DNA of 64,000 nucleotides from Limnanthes douglasii subsp. nivea (lineage: Eukaryota; Streptophyta; Magnoliopsida; Brassicales; Limnanthaceae): contig JAUPFV010000001.1 in the NCBI GenBank assembly GCA_036936605.1, forward strand, positions 114,708,771 to 114,772,770, given 5' to 3'. Made by a program: the position numbers and the translations under genes. Below, one piece after another: positions 1-11,114 of the stretch. A model generated the notes under the pieces. That model was not told the DNA's origin. It did no database searches and saw only the letters and a program-made list of their open reading frames with translations. Position 1 is the stretch's first letter, and each line of letters starts with the position of its first letter.

Positions 1-2499
1 TATTTTGATGTAAAAAAGAGATTTCAGTTTAAGCTTCCACATGATCGCATTCATATATTCAATTTAATTGTAGTTTATTGTAACAAAAATAAAAAATTGA
101 TGTAAGATAATTCAGGTAAGATATTTATAATATCTTACCCCAACTAGTTTCATTCAATGTGAAAAAATGATCTTTTAAGATTTTATTTCATATTTTTCAA
201 AGAACTATTTTAAGATTTTCACTGTACATCTTCTATAGTTACAAAATTAAGCTTCATTAAATAAATTTTGGAGATCAAGTGTTTCAGAATAGTACGATTA
301 AGAAAACTTGATATATATGTTACAACTTAATATACGTATGAATTAAAAATGATGAGTTGCAAAAGTTAAGGGGCCCATATGAAGATTAACAGGTTTGTAA
401 CAATCACATTTAGATCTAATAAAGTCAAAATTCTATAAAAATTAGAAATTCATTTATAATATTAATTTTAAGTGTCTTATTAGTTATATCATAATCTATC
501 AAAGTTGTAATCTCTTTTTGTTTTGAGACTAACTTAGTAGAGTATTATAAACTTTATAAATTCACTAGGAGTGGATTGATCTTAAGAATTACTAGTTATT
601 TTAATTATCATAAGTTACAGTGACCTATTGTATGTCGCGCAAAAATTAATTTTATGAAACTGGGTTTGAAATTTTAGGTAAGACGACTCATGTATTAAGG
701 AACCAAGAATCATCATGGTCATTCTTGATAATTTTTTAGGTACATCACAAAATATATACACGAATATCATGTTAGAAAATTATAGTATAACAATAATTAA
801 CCTCTTATTTGTCTATGAACATTTGAAATATGTATTTAGAGTCAGCATCTTAAGAATAATTTGGAAATGTAGGAAATAAAAAAGATTCTTATGTTTTCTC
901 AATTAAACTCTTGATGTATCCTGAGGTTAATTTAGGATAAGATATATAATTTAAATCTTAAGTAAATATTTCTGTATTCCAAGGATAGACCGTTATATAA
1001 TGAGATATAAGTCATCCAAAATTCAGTATTCAGTATCACATGATAACGTAAATAAATTCATTCAATTAAAAAGATCATTTAAGTGCATGACTTTAGAGGT
1101 TAAGAGAATTTTAAATCAAACAATGTGATTCATAGTTTTATATTTTATGTGGATAAAATTTACAACACGCTTCATAAGATCTATTACAGTAGATAAATTC
1201 AATTCTTTATAATCAAGAAAATAATGATAAAGCATATAAAACAACCTAATTTCATTCAGATGAAATTACTAGTAAATAATAAATATTTATATTTTTCTTT
1301 TCCATCTTATCTTACTAAGGTTTCAATGATAGAGTATTTTATCTAGAATATATTCGAATTCAATGAGAGTGTTGTTTTGAATTTTAGTTTTTCAGATTGT
1401 ATTATTATTATATGCATACACTTAAATTATTAATAATACAATGATTCAATTTTTCAGTTTTTACTCTCATTCCTTAAATAAAGTGATCTCAATTGAGTAA
1501 GGTAGAATCAGTTGAAAGGTTACATATATTGATTACAAGGTCATGTCATACTTTTATGTTGCACTTCATGGGAGGCCATAGTTCACCAAGGAAGTAGTTA
1601 GTAATATGGTTTATTGTTACGTAACGTAAGACGTGGTGGAAATCTTTGGTTCATTGTGACATGAATAGACATTCAACTATTTTATGTGAACAACATCGTT
1701 TCATAGTGAGCAGTTCGGATATATATATTTCAATACACATAATGATCCAATTGAGAAATTGTAAGGAAATATTATATTCGAATGTCTCATCATGTGTAAA
1801 TACAAAATGTTTGGTCATGTTGTTATAATTCTAATTAAAGAAAGTAATGTTTAAGTATTTGAACTTACACATAATAATAATAACGATATATTATTATTAA
1901 GTCTCATGATAGGTATATATACTGGTTGAGATAATGTGTATCTTGAGAGAGATAGATAATTAGTCTAACACTTTAATATTAGGCCTTAAGGCCCCAATGA
2001 GGGTTATGGTCCTCAGCATTAGAACATCATAGTATTAGAAATAATAAATCTTGTAGAGTAATTAAGTGAAGAAAAAATAAAATATGGTATATTATAATTA
2101 ATATTCTTTAATTGAGGGACATTTATACAATTAGTAAAGTATATTACTAAATATATAAATGAACAAATAAGCCCTAATGCAATATCACGTTAAACACAAG
2201 AATAGATTTGTCACTATACCAAAACACTTTTTATTATCTCTTTATCTTTTTCTATATGTTCACATCCATCTGGAATTGCATTGAGCGAAACTAACCTAGA
2301 TGTGGGAAAACTATAACATATTTCACATTGGTCTCAATATGTAACACAAATCGTTTTCGCTTTTCTGTACTTTTAATCATAAGATTCAAGATACAAACTC
2401 GTTAGTCTTTTCATCTTTTATTATCTCATTTTACATACACGAGTAGTAATGACCATTAGGATATCGGAGGTTTATAGCCTTGGTGATTAAAAAAATAGT
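1..2499. other. AT-rich intergenic DNA, no gene seen
   Basis: Very AT-rich sequence with stop codons in all frames. The longest reading frame (60 codons, 1646-1828) has no recognisable motif. No coding similarity, tRNA or LTR ends could be supported. It is probably old transposon debris, but that is inference. Confidence 0.6.
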
Positions 2500-2943
2500 G
2501 CACAGTGGATATTTGGTTCATTAGAGGATAAAAAAAATTATCTAGAAAATTGTCAAATGCAAAAAATATGTAGATTTTGATCTTTAACTACTTTTAGATT
2601 ATCTATTTTTGGACATTTAGTCATTCGATTTAAAAACATACCATATTACTTTATGAACTTATCATATATGTGGACAATTAGTCTCCCGATTTTAAAACAT
2701 ATCATACTGGTTCATGGACTTATAAAAAAATAGACATTTAGTTCGTCAAACGACAAATAAAAATTTATTGAGAAAGTTGACAAATCGGGAGACCAATATG
2801 GTACATTTTAAAATTGAATGACCAATTACTCATAAAATTTATAAATTTATAAAATAATATGATAGATTTTGAAATTGAAAACCAATTATAAAAAAAATAG
2901 ATAGTCGTATCCTAATCAAGGTTGAAAACCAAATAAATACATT
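2500..2943. repeat. Foldback MITE-like palindrome
   Basis: The left half (about 2508-2720) is an imperfect reverse complement of the right half (about 2725-2937). Shared blocks include TCTCCCGATTT, with its complement in the right arm, and ATTTGGTT near the left tip against AACCAAAT near the right tip. There is no coding capacity. Size and structure fit a non-autonomous DNA transposon (MITE). The superfamily is not assigned because the exact tips and target duplication are blurred. Confidence 0.55.
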
Positions 2944-3519
2944 AAAAAATTTAACAATTCCAAAAAAAATACTAAACAATAACCATCAAACAATGCAAAT
3001 AAATATAAGACTAGATAAAAGAAGAAACTCATATTTTATGAAACAAATATATGTTTAAGAATAAATATTTAGTCATTACACCCCGTAAATTCGCTGTCTT
3101 ATAATAAAAAGAGTACTATACCAATAAAAATCCAACATCAAATTTATTTACCAATAACAAATAAAGGTTTGACAAAGTACAGATAACCCCATAGTGTTAA
3201 ATTGTATTTATAGATAACCACATAGACATTTTTAAATACCAAGATACTCTAAATCGTTTTTTTTTTCTCTCTCTCTCTGCTGTTTGTATTGTTTTTTTTA
3301 AATGTCATTCTTTCAAACCATAGCTCCAAAAAAATATCCAATCGGTTTTATTTTTTTAAAACGAACAAAATTAGATTCATGAAATATATTTTTTGATTTT
3401 TATAGTTATGAAATTACTTGTAAATTGATTGCAAAATCAATTTGAGGTGCGAGAATATCTCCAATTGGGTTGTGAATATAAGAAGAGACTAAAATAGATT
3501 TTTGGTTAGTAAATAAGTT

Positions 3520-3790
3520 TGCAAAATGCAATTGTTGTTTAATTGTAAATTACATGTAATTTGGTTGCTAAAAAACAACTATTGTTTAGTTGTGAAATTA
3601 CGTGTAATTTGATGCAAAATTAGTCCAAAAAAGCATTGTTTAGTTGCAAAATTTTGTGTAATTTAGTTGCGAAACAAGTATGATAAAAAAAATTGTTGTT
3701 TGATTGCGGAATTATATGACATTTGGTTGCGAAAAAACAATTTTTATTTAGTTGCGTAATTAAAAACAATTTGGTTGCAAATTTGGCTTT
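3520..3790. repeat. Degenerate 50-60 bp minisatellite, GTTGCG core
   Basis: About five degenerate tandem units spaced 49-60 bp apart. Each combines ATTGTTTAGTTGCGAAATTA-like and AATTTGGTTGC-like blocks; the latter occur near 3557, 3606, 3660, 3720 and 3770. The same words recur near 56.1, 57.2 and 58.4 kb. A short CT microsatellite lies upstream at about 3267-3279. Apparent reading frames across it are repeat artefacts. Confidence 0.6.
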
Positions 3791-5984
3791 GAAAAATAAA
3801 TCTTCAAACATATCACTCATGAAATTTGTTTTGTTATTCCTTAAAAATAGAAATATATGTGTTTTGGATTTATTTTTAAAAGTTAGCTATGAAAGATATG
3901 GAGTTTTGAATAGAAATGTCCCGAACTTATAATGAACTAGGTATATAAATGAAAATTATAGACCATATGCGTGTCGGGAAGAGTATGAGTTTTTAATTTG
4001 TACAACTCCATCTTACCCGAAAGTATAAACTATATATAAAAATATATAATAATAGTAATAATATATATAAAAAAGTTACTAATTACTAAAAAATTGGTTT
4101 CCAATAATATATAAATTTGGTAATTCCACTAATTACTAATTAGATTCTTTCGCTAAATATTATTTTTAATAATATATTTACTAATTAGATTCTTCACTAA
4201 ACTTAATCAATAATATTTAAATTCTTATAGTTATTGGTTTACTTCAACATAAATTTACCAATTGTCTTTATTATTTACTCTTACATCATGTTATTTGTTA
4301 GGATTTGTCACCAAAATTAATGACACATTTCGAATCTACATTTCAAAAGTTCTTGATGATTTTGACAATGAAAATGAAGACATCGGTGGTGGTGGTTGTG
4401 GTTGATGATACTATTAAAAACTAAAAAAACTTTCAAAAATATTTGTATTTGTTTAATGTTTTAGATTGATGGTTTCCTAAAGACTTACGCTTGTTTATTT
4501 GAATAACATTTAATTTAATTGTTTATTTAGGTATGTTTGTTTCGGCTAAAAAAAACTTACATCTTAATATTTGCTTAATATTTACTTAAAGTTAATTTTA
4601 ATTTTTGAGGTTTCCGAATAATAAAAATAATATTTGGAAGACGGATTGGATTGATTTACATACCCGAACTAATCAGGTTCAAACTTAAAAATATTAAACA
4701 TACCGCAGCTCAAACCGAGTTCAAATAAAAAAACACCCATTTTAGCTATTTGTTCCGAACCCGTCTTATTACTATCTCTAATTTAAAAAGTTAAAAATAA
4801 CAAACATAAATATTAATTTTGGTCCCTGGTTAAAAGTGTCCCGTGAATATTGTATTCCCAGGATTACTGTTAAAAAAATTTATGCTGTATATACACTTCA
4901 AAATTGAAATGGTTATCTTGCCCAAGTAAATAATAATAATAATAATATTAAAAGTTGGTGACCATTTAAGAAATATTCCTTAATACTAGGACAAAAAAAC
5001 AATCATAGTCTGAATTTATAAACTATATCATACATTTGCTCGATTTACTTTGGGTCTCATTTGGACAGTTTTTGTAGTATGATTGTGTACTTGTGTTTTT
5101 TAGCCTATGTTTTACATGTGCAAGTGGCTACTTTTATTTCTGTCGTGCAGGTAGCTGGTTTGTGGCTATGTGAACTTACGGGTCATGAATACTGGTCAGT
5201 TTTTCAAACAAGCAATTATTATAAATTTGTAGTTCATTTTTCTGTTGATATATGTATCTTGTTTTATTCATCAAATGTATCTTCTTCTTTTTATTCCACT
5301 ATCATAGATTCTGACCCAAAGTTGGCTACATGCTATATGACTTCTGAGTCTAGATGTAATGATCAAGGTATTCTATTTTTGATTATATAAATAGTTTAGT
5401 AGGAGTATATACAAGTTTGATTATATCTCTATCCTTATCTTTGCTTGTTATTCATTTGATAGCTGAACGTAAGAAGAGATGAATAATATATATTAGTATA
5501 GAATTAGAGACAGAATGTGATAAGAACATCTTCACAAAAGGCCATGGGTGTATACATCAACAAAGCCGGCCAACTACTTATTTTGTTAGTTGGCATACTT
5601 TTGCAATGCATATCTCTTGTTATATATGCAAGGACGAGCTAAAGGTTTTTTTGAAGACGATACGCATAAACAATAAGAGGATGGAGAATTTGTGGGTCAA
5701 CATTTACAATAATTGAGTTTAAGCTATTGCAATAAATAATTTTGATTTTTGTAGTTGATAGGTGTTGGGGTTAAACGAGTACACCGATCGACTATGACAA
5801 AAACAAATATAGAAAATCTACGAAAGAAAGTGTAATTAAACCAAATACACAAAATGATATTTATCGTGGTTTGGATTGTGAAGAAACCTACACCCACAAA
5901 TAACGAACATTTTTATATATAAAAGTATGTTACAGAAAAACTCCCGAAATACAAAAGACTGAATCATTTTTTGTAGCAAAAGAT
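3791..5984. other. Intergenic, possible LTR fragment at the right end
   Basis: No convincing gene. A 109-codon frame at 5061-5390 has hydrophobic stretches but no known motif and is not called. From about 5762 the sequence starts TGTTGGGG and contains a CGTGGTTTGG block followed by AAACCTACACCCAC. That arrangement is reminiscent of some Ty1/copia LTRs, but no partner LTR or target duplication was found, so this is only a suggestion. Confidence 0.4.
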
Positions 5985-6950
5985 AACGTGATTCACGTCT
6001 GCAGTATAAAAGACATGTAGACACATGTAGTTCGACTAATATTGATAGACACATGTAGTTCGACTAATATTGTGTTTAAGGGGGCTTATGATCGTATGAG
6101 GATTCTCCACGTCATACACAACTCAGACCAAAATATGGTTGGATGTAACGGAATGAGTGCTAGTTACTAGGGAGTTCGAAACATATGTGATTATGGACGA
6201 GCTGGCTTCAGAAATACAATCAAAGTACTTTTAATTGTGGTATATCACCTCACCTCTTACAATGTGATCTTTGGTAGATCGTGGTTAGATCAAATACATG
6301 CAATAGGCTCTACCGTACATTATTGCTTAACATACGTGATAAGGTATAAATTGGGCATTGTCCGAAGCAACCAAAATGAAAAAAAAATGTTATTTTTCTT
6401 CATTAGCGCCTAAAAATGATGATATGAAAGGAAAAAGACATGGAAGAATAAACTTTTCGGCCTATAATCCAGGTCGAAACAATTTATCACCCGAGAGAGG
6501 CCCCCAGTTTTATCGTGCCTCATGAGGAGCCCCATGTGCATTGCTTTGAGGATAGAAAAAAATGAAAATTGGCACCGGTTTGTTTGATTATTTGAGAAAG
6601 TACATAGTAGACTCTTGTCAAAAAACTTAGATGTATTTGCTTAGTCAAGTAAAGACGTTATCGAGGTTCCATTAGACATAATCTGCCATAAATTTTCAAT
6701 TAATTCGAATGTAAAGCATACCTCACAAAAGAGTATGTCTTTCTCATTCGACAAGTCAACGATCATTGTTGTCGCGGTAGATGTTCTATCTAGCATGGGA
6801 TACATATGTGAGTCCCAATATGCCTTATGGACAACCAACCCAGTGTTAGTCAAAACAAAAGTTGGCGCATATGCGTCGAATTTATCGATCTAAATAGAGC
6901 ATGTCCTAAAGACCCATTATCGGTATCCCAATAGATCGGTTGGTAGATTT
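5985..6950 (+). pseudogene. Element B, left part: Ty3/gypsy (Tat) protease to RT start, decayed
   Basis: Broken pol of an old plus-strand Tat-type element. Compared with the better-preserved pol at 38867-42154, the order is collinear: protease active-site region (about 6013-6073), second half of protease with an FGRSWLDQIHA-like block (about 6270-6310), the protease-RT linker (6370-6640), then the start of RT with ALWTTNPVLVK at about 6815-6860 and DLNRACPKD at about 6890-6920. Frames change repeatedly and stops are frequent. The protease DTG motif reads DTC and sits in a 28-bp tandem duplication. The sequence breaks off at the RT block VD, where element A is inserted; RT resumes at 15253. 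Confidence 0.8.
6018..6073 (+). repeat. 28-bp duplication across the protease active site
   Basis: Two adjacent 28-bp copies (6018-6045 and 6046-6073) differ only at the last base. Each encodes the aspartic-protease catalytic segment, read as VDTCSSTNI. Because 28 is not a multiple of three, the duplication also shifts the frame. Confidence 0.85.
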
Positions 6951-7325
6951 TGATAAGGTTCGGATTTATCCGATCCATAATTCGAACCGGTAAAATATTA
7001 GGAGGATATTTACTTTGTAATATAAATCCAACAAATGTGTAACATTGAAGGTATTTTAAGGAATAAGGAGTAAATATGTTTTAACTTAGTAAGTTATTTG
7101 GTAGATTGGCTAGAAATGGACAGATTGTATATTCCCAAAGGCCCACCACCATTATTATATAAGGCATTATACGTTTTTTAAAAATGTTGAACAATTATTA
7201 TCTTATAACTACTTTTGGAAGTTTCTATCTCTAGATTTTGAATCTTAAAACTATATCTTAACTTCTATGTGACCTCCGAAATATTCAGGACCTATTTCCC
7301 CTTCGAATAATTTCATGGATCATCA
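6951..7325 (+). repeat. 5' LTR of element A
   Basis: A 375-bp block starting TGATAAGG and ending ATCATCA. It is clearly homologous to 14878-15247, sharing blocks such as CGGTAAAATATT, ATGTTTTAACTTAGTAAG and ATTATTATATAAGG. The ATTATATAAGG stretch may contain the TATA box. LTR divergence is high, with many substitutions and small indels, so the insertion is old. Confidence 0.8.
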
Positions 7326-7346
7326 GTGCCAACCATAGTGGAAGCT
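7326..7346 (+). other. Primer-binding-site remnant of element A
   Basis: Immediately after the LTR the sequence GTGCCAACCATAGTGGAAGC aligns with the PBS of element C (minus strand, 44570 downwards), sharing ACC-A-AGTGG with mostly transition differences. This points to the same tRNA primer in both elements. Tat/Ogre elements are reported to use tRNA-Arg, but that assignment was not tested here. Confidence 0.6.
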
Positions 7347-7599
7347 TAGAATGGTACCCATATAAAATATCTAAAAATCACTAAGACACTAAGCTCGAGT
7401 TTGGATTTATGTGAGAAATGGACTTTGAGACGCAAGAAGATCATGCAGTGATAACAAAAAGAATGATAGTTGGAGAGGGCTCCGATTAAGTAGTAGAGGA
7501 TGCTCAAATACAACAACAACCTCGAAACAAAACGATTTCAATTGGACCTATAATCTGAGCTATCAGCTTTAGAAAACCCCTTCCAATTCAATTAGATAG

Positions 7600-10500
7600 C
7601 TGAATTTACACATGTTCGATTGAAATCGTATCACCAGATGTAATAAAAAGGCTGATATTTCTTTATCAAGGAATCTACACATGTTCGATTGGTGTTTAGA
7701 AGACGTAACAGGAGCACCTACAAATATTATATGTCATAAATTTTTTGTACAACTTATTATGCGTCTCATAATTCAGAAAAATAGAACATTCTATGTTAAG
7801 CAATTATAAGAGATTGTGTGTCAATTTTACCGATCTAAACCCAGTTTATTTGAAAAACCCATTTCACATTTCCAGAATTGATCAGGTGTGGATTTTACTT
7901 CCGGTAATAGGCTTTTATCTTCCATAGACGCATATTCCATGTATAATCAGATACAGATGGATCTGAAGGACCAAAATAATACTACGTTCATAGCTGACAG
8001 AGGTTTACATCACTACAAAGTAATGGGTTTTTGTTTGAAAAATGATGGGGCAACTTATCAAAGATTAATGAACAAATATTTTGCAAACCAAATTGAAAGA
8101 AATGGTGAAGTTTATATCGAAAAAATGTTGGTAAAAGGTACTAAAGATGACGATCATTTTTCCGATATGGATGAAACTTTTCTTAACTTAAAAGCAATAA
8201 ATTTGAAGTTGCATCTAGAAAAATGTATCTTCGAGGTACGATTCGGGAAGTTCTTGGGGTATATAGTGAGCGAAAAAACGATTCAAAGCCAATCCAGTAC
8301 AGTTGAATACTTTAACTGCTATGTATAAACCGAGATCCATCAAGCGATGATAAATTTTAACTAGAAGGCTAGTTGCTCTAAACAAATTCATATCAAGGTC
8401 ATCAGACAAGTGTGCTTTATTTTCTCAACTTCTTAGGAAAGCAAACCGATTCAATTGGACACCGGAGTATGTAGATGTTTTTATCAGGATAAAATAGAAT
8501 TTATATTCTCCGGAAGTCTTAATTGAGCCAAGTATTAGAGAAAAACTATTCACCTACATCGCAGTATCGAACTATGCAGTAAGCACAATATTGCTCGGAG
8601 AAGTTGAAAATTATACTCGCATGGTATATTATGTAAGTAAGAGTTTGTTGGATGCTAAAAATATATATTTTAAGTTAGAGAAGCTAGACTTGGCCCTAAC
8701 TATCATAGCCATAAATAATGAGGTTGTACTTTTAGACATAATCGATTGTGGTTCAAACTTCATTTCCATTGAAAAATGTACTGCAAAAGCCTAACTTCTT
8801 TGGTTGGATGACTTATTGGCCAGTGGAACTAGGAGAATTTTTTATCGATTTTGAACCTCAAACAATAATCAAATCGTAGACCTTGACAAATTGTTTAGTG
8901 GAATATCACTTAGAACGACCAGAACCGAAACTGGATATTGATCTCCTTAAAGACGAGTGATTTATTCGAACTGAAAATGATTCAAACATCTCAGGTTGTA
9001 TATCAGGGTTTCAGTTGGTAAATCTGTCTAGAGAAGCAACATATCAAGCGATATGTTTTGGCTTCAAGTCATCTAACAACAAGACAGTATAAAGCCGTCG
9101 TGGTAGGGATGTGACTTACACAAATTTGTGGTGCCAAAAAATTTCGCTTGATAATTAATTTACATCTCCTAATCAACCATGCATCAAGGCAGGCCGAAGC
9201 AAAGAAAGAACATTTGGAAAAATATTCAAAGGATTCAAAAGAATTGTGAACTTTTTTTGAGACCATTCAGTATTACACACGTTCATAGAGCTGGAAATTC
9301 CATTATATAGATTCTTTGGAAATTATATCATACTCCAAAAGGTACCCGTAGATACTCGAACATGAATATTCTTCGATAACTACGGATTCTGAGCTACATA
9401 AAGAAGAAACTTTACATATTTTAATAATTATAGAGAAATATTGGACGTGTGAGCTTAGATAATTTAATGTCATATGGACTTTGCCACATGATAAAGTGTT
9501 GGCTAAAAAATTGAGATCTAAAGCACATGGTTTTGTTATACTTTTTAAGTTGACCTCTGTTGCGGTTCCTCGGAATGGATGAATCATAAATGGTACTATT
9601 TGTACTACATAATGGTGAGATATCAACTTATTGTGGGTTTTAAATATGGAAAAGAAGAGTTTTATTGGTTGGATACTATTGGTATTCTATTATGGTGATT
9701 TGCCAACACCACTCATATTCCAGTATTACCACTTGAATCAATCTCCTAAGAATTATCATTTGACATATGAGAACTGAAATTAGTTGTTCTGTTACTTATG
9801 GCTTTGGGGGGACGTCAATATATCATAGTGGCCATCAATCATTTTTCTAAGTGGGTGGACGTCGAACCATTGGTTGGAACTAAAGCAACATATGTTATCA
9901 AGTTTATTCTATCTAACATATGATTTAGGTCCAAAGTACCAAAAACCATCATCACTGATAATGGACCTTAGTTTAATAACAAGGACATAAATTTTTTCTA
10001 CTCTTCTAGAGGCATCCGTTATTAAACATCATTATATTTCCACCATCAAGCCAATGGACAAGTGAAAGTCACGAACAAAATTATTCTTGATTGTTTAGAA
10101 AATGTCATGGAGAGGGCTACTGGAAAATGACCAAATTATCTTCATAAAGTGTTGTGGGCTTATTCGATGACCCCCATGAGCAACAACCTATGAGTCATAT
10201 TTTTCTTTGGTTTGCGGGATTGGCGCGGTGACCCTGCCGAAGCTACACTCTCATCTTTCAGGGTGATAAATTATTCTGAAGCTAGAAATGATGAAATCAT
10301 TAGGTACAAACTTGACCTGATTAAAAAGAAAAGAACAAATATACATCTAAGAGCCCTTGATTATCAGAATTTGATGAGAATTAGATATGCATCTAGAGTT
10401 CGTGAAAATGATTTGAAGTAGGGGATAAGTTTCTAAGGTAGGTGTTCTTGCACACTAAAGATAAGAGGCTTGGAAAGTTGGGGAAAATTTGGAAGAGAAT

Positions 10501-10613
10501 TTATTCGGTGACTCAGAAGGTAAATATATGAACTTATCGACTGATACACCAATAAGGAAAACCGCTTTGACATCCTTGGAATATTGAGAATTTAAAATTA
10601 TATTTGGAATGAA
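7600..10613 (+). pseudogene. Pol of element A (RT, RNase H, integrase), multiply broken
   Basis: Collinear with the Tat pol at 38867-42154. An RT N-terminal block (DVTGAPTNIICHK) lies at about 7695 and FTDLNP at about 7835. The longest open stretch (7888-8328) covers the RT palm, but the YIDD catalytic box reads YIEK, so activity is lost. The RT connection and first RNase H follow (8330-8800), including VYYVSKSLLDA at about 8615-8650. A second, archaeal-type RNase H remnant lies at 9020-9250 and the integrase core at 9790-10180 (TDNGP retained, many stops). An integrase C-terminal region with NDEIIRYKLDLI lies at 10285-10330, ending HPWNIENLKLYLE before a stop at about 10610. Gag and most of protease are missing upstream. 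Confidence 0.85.
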
Positions 10614-10804
10614 TATATAAAGCTATACAGACTTTTGAATTGACAATGTAATGATTGGTGTAATGTTTTTTCCTACTTTGATGGCGCATGGAGGTTTTAA
10701 GGAAGTGTATACGTAGCAAAGTGGCAAATATAAGTCATTTGCCTTTTATATTTTCCAACTTCATTTTCGCCAGGTCCAATAATTTTCGACCTAAAATCTT
10801 ACTT

Positions 10805-10896
10805 TAAAAGGTTCCAATACTAGTTGGTAATATTTAAAAGGTCCCAACACTAGTTGATCATGCTTAAAGGTTCCAACATTAGTTAGTCAATACTAA
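10805..10896. repeat. 3 x 30-bp tandem repeat in the 3' region of element A
   Basis: Three degenerate copies of about 30 bp, each built around AAAGGTTCCAACACTAGTT. They lie between the end of pol and the end of the antisense ORF. Elements D (51-bp units) and C (two copies of a 23-bp unit) have unrelated repeats in the same position. Confidence 0.75.
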
Positions 10897-11114
10897 AAAC
10901 TCAGTAATGTTAAAGTTATAAAGAATTTCGGTAACCAATTGGGATTTGATCACCCTCGACTGGGTAGAATATGAAGAGATGAGTTTATATGCAAAATTTA
11001 TATGATGAACAAAACTAGTAACGTTTATAAAATCCAAAATAAAAACATAAAATGCTAGCCGCACATGGACTTGAAATTAAAAAAAAATGAAAAGAGAGTT
11101 ATAACATTGGAAAC

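Noticed and set aside
5061..5390. 109-codon open frame with hydrophobic residues
   Set aside because: No signal, motif or homologous copy; AT-rich composition makes such frames likely by chance.
5762..5990. Solo Ty1/copia LTR
   Set aside because: Suggestive words only; no matching target duplication at TG/CA ends and no partner LTR, so not called as an element.
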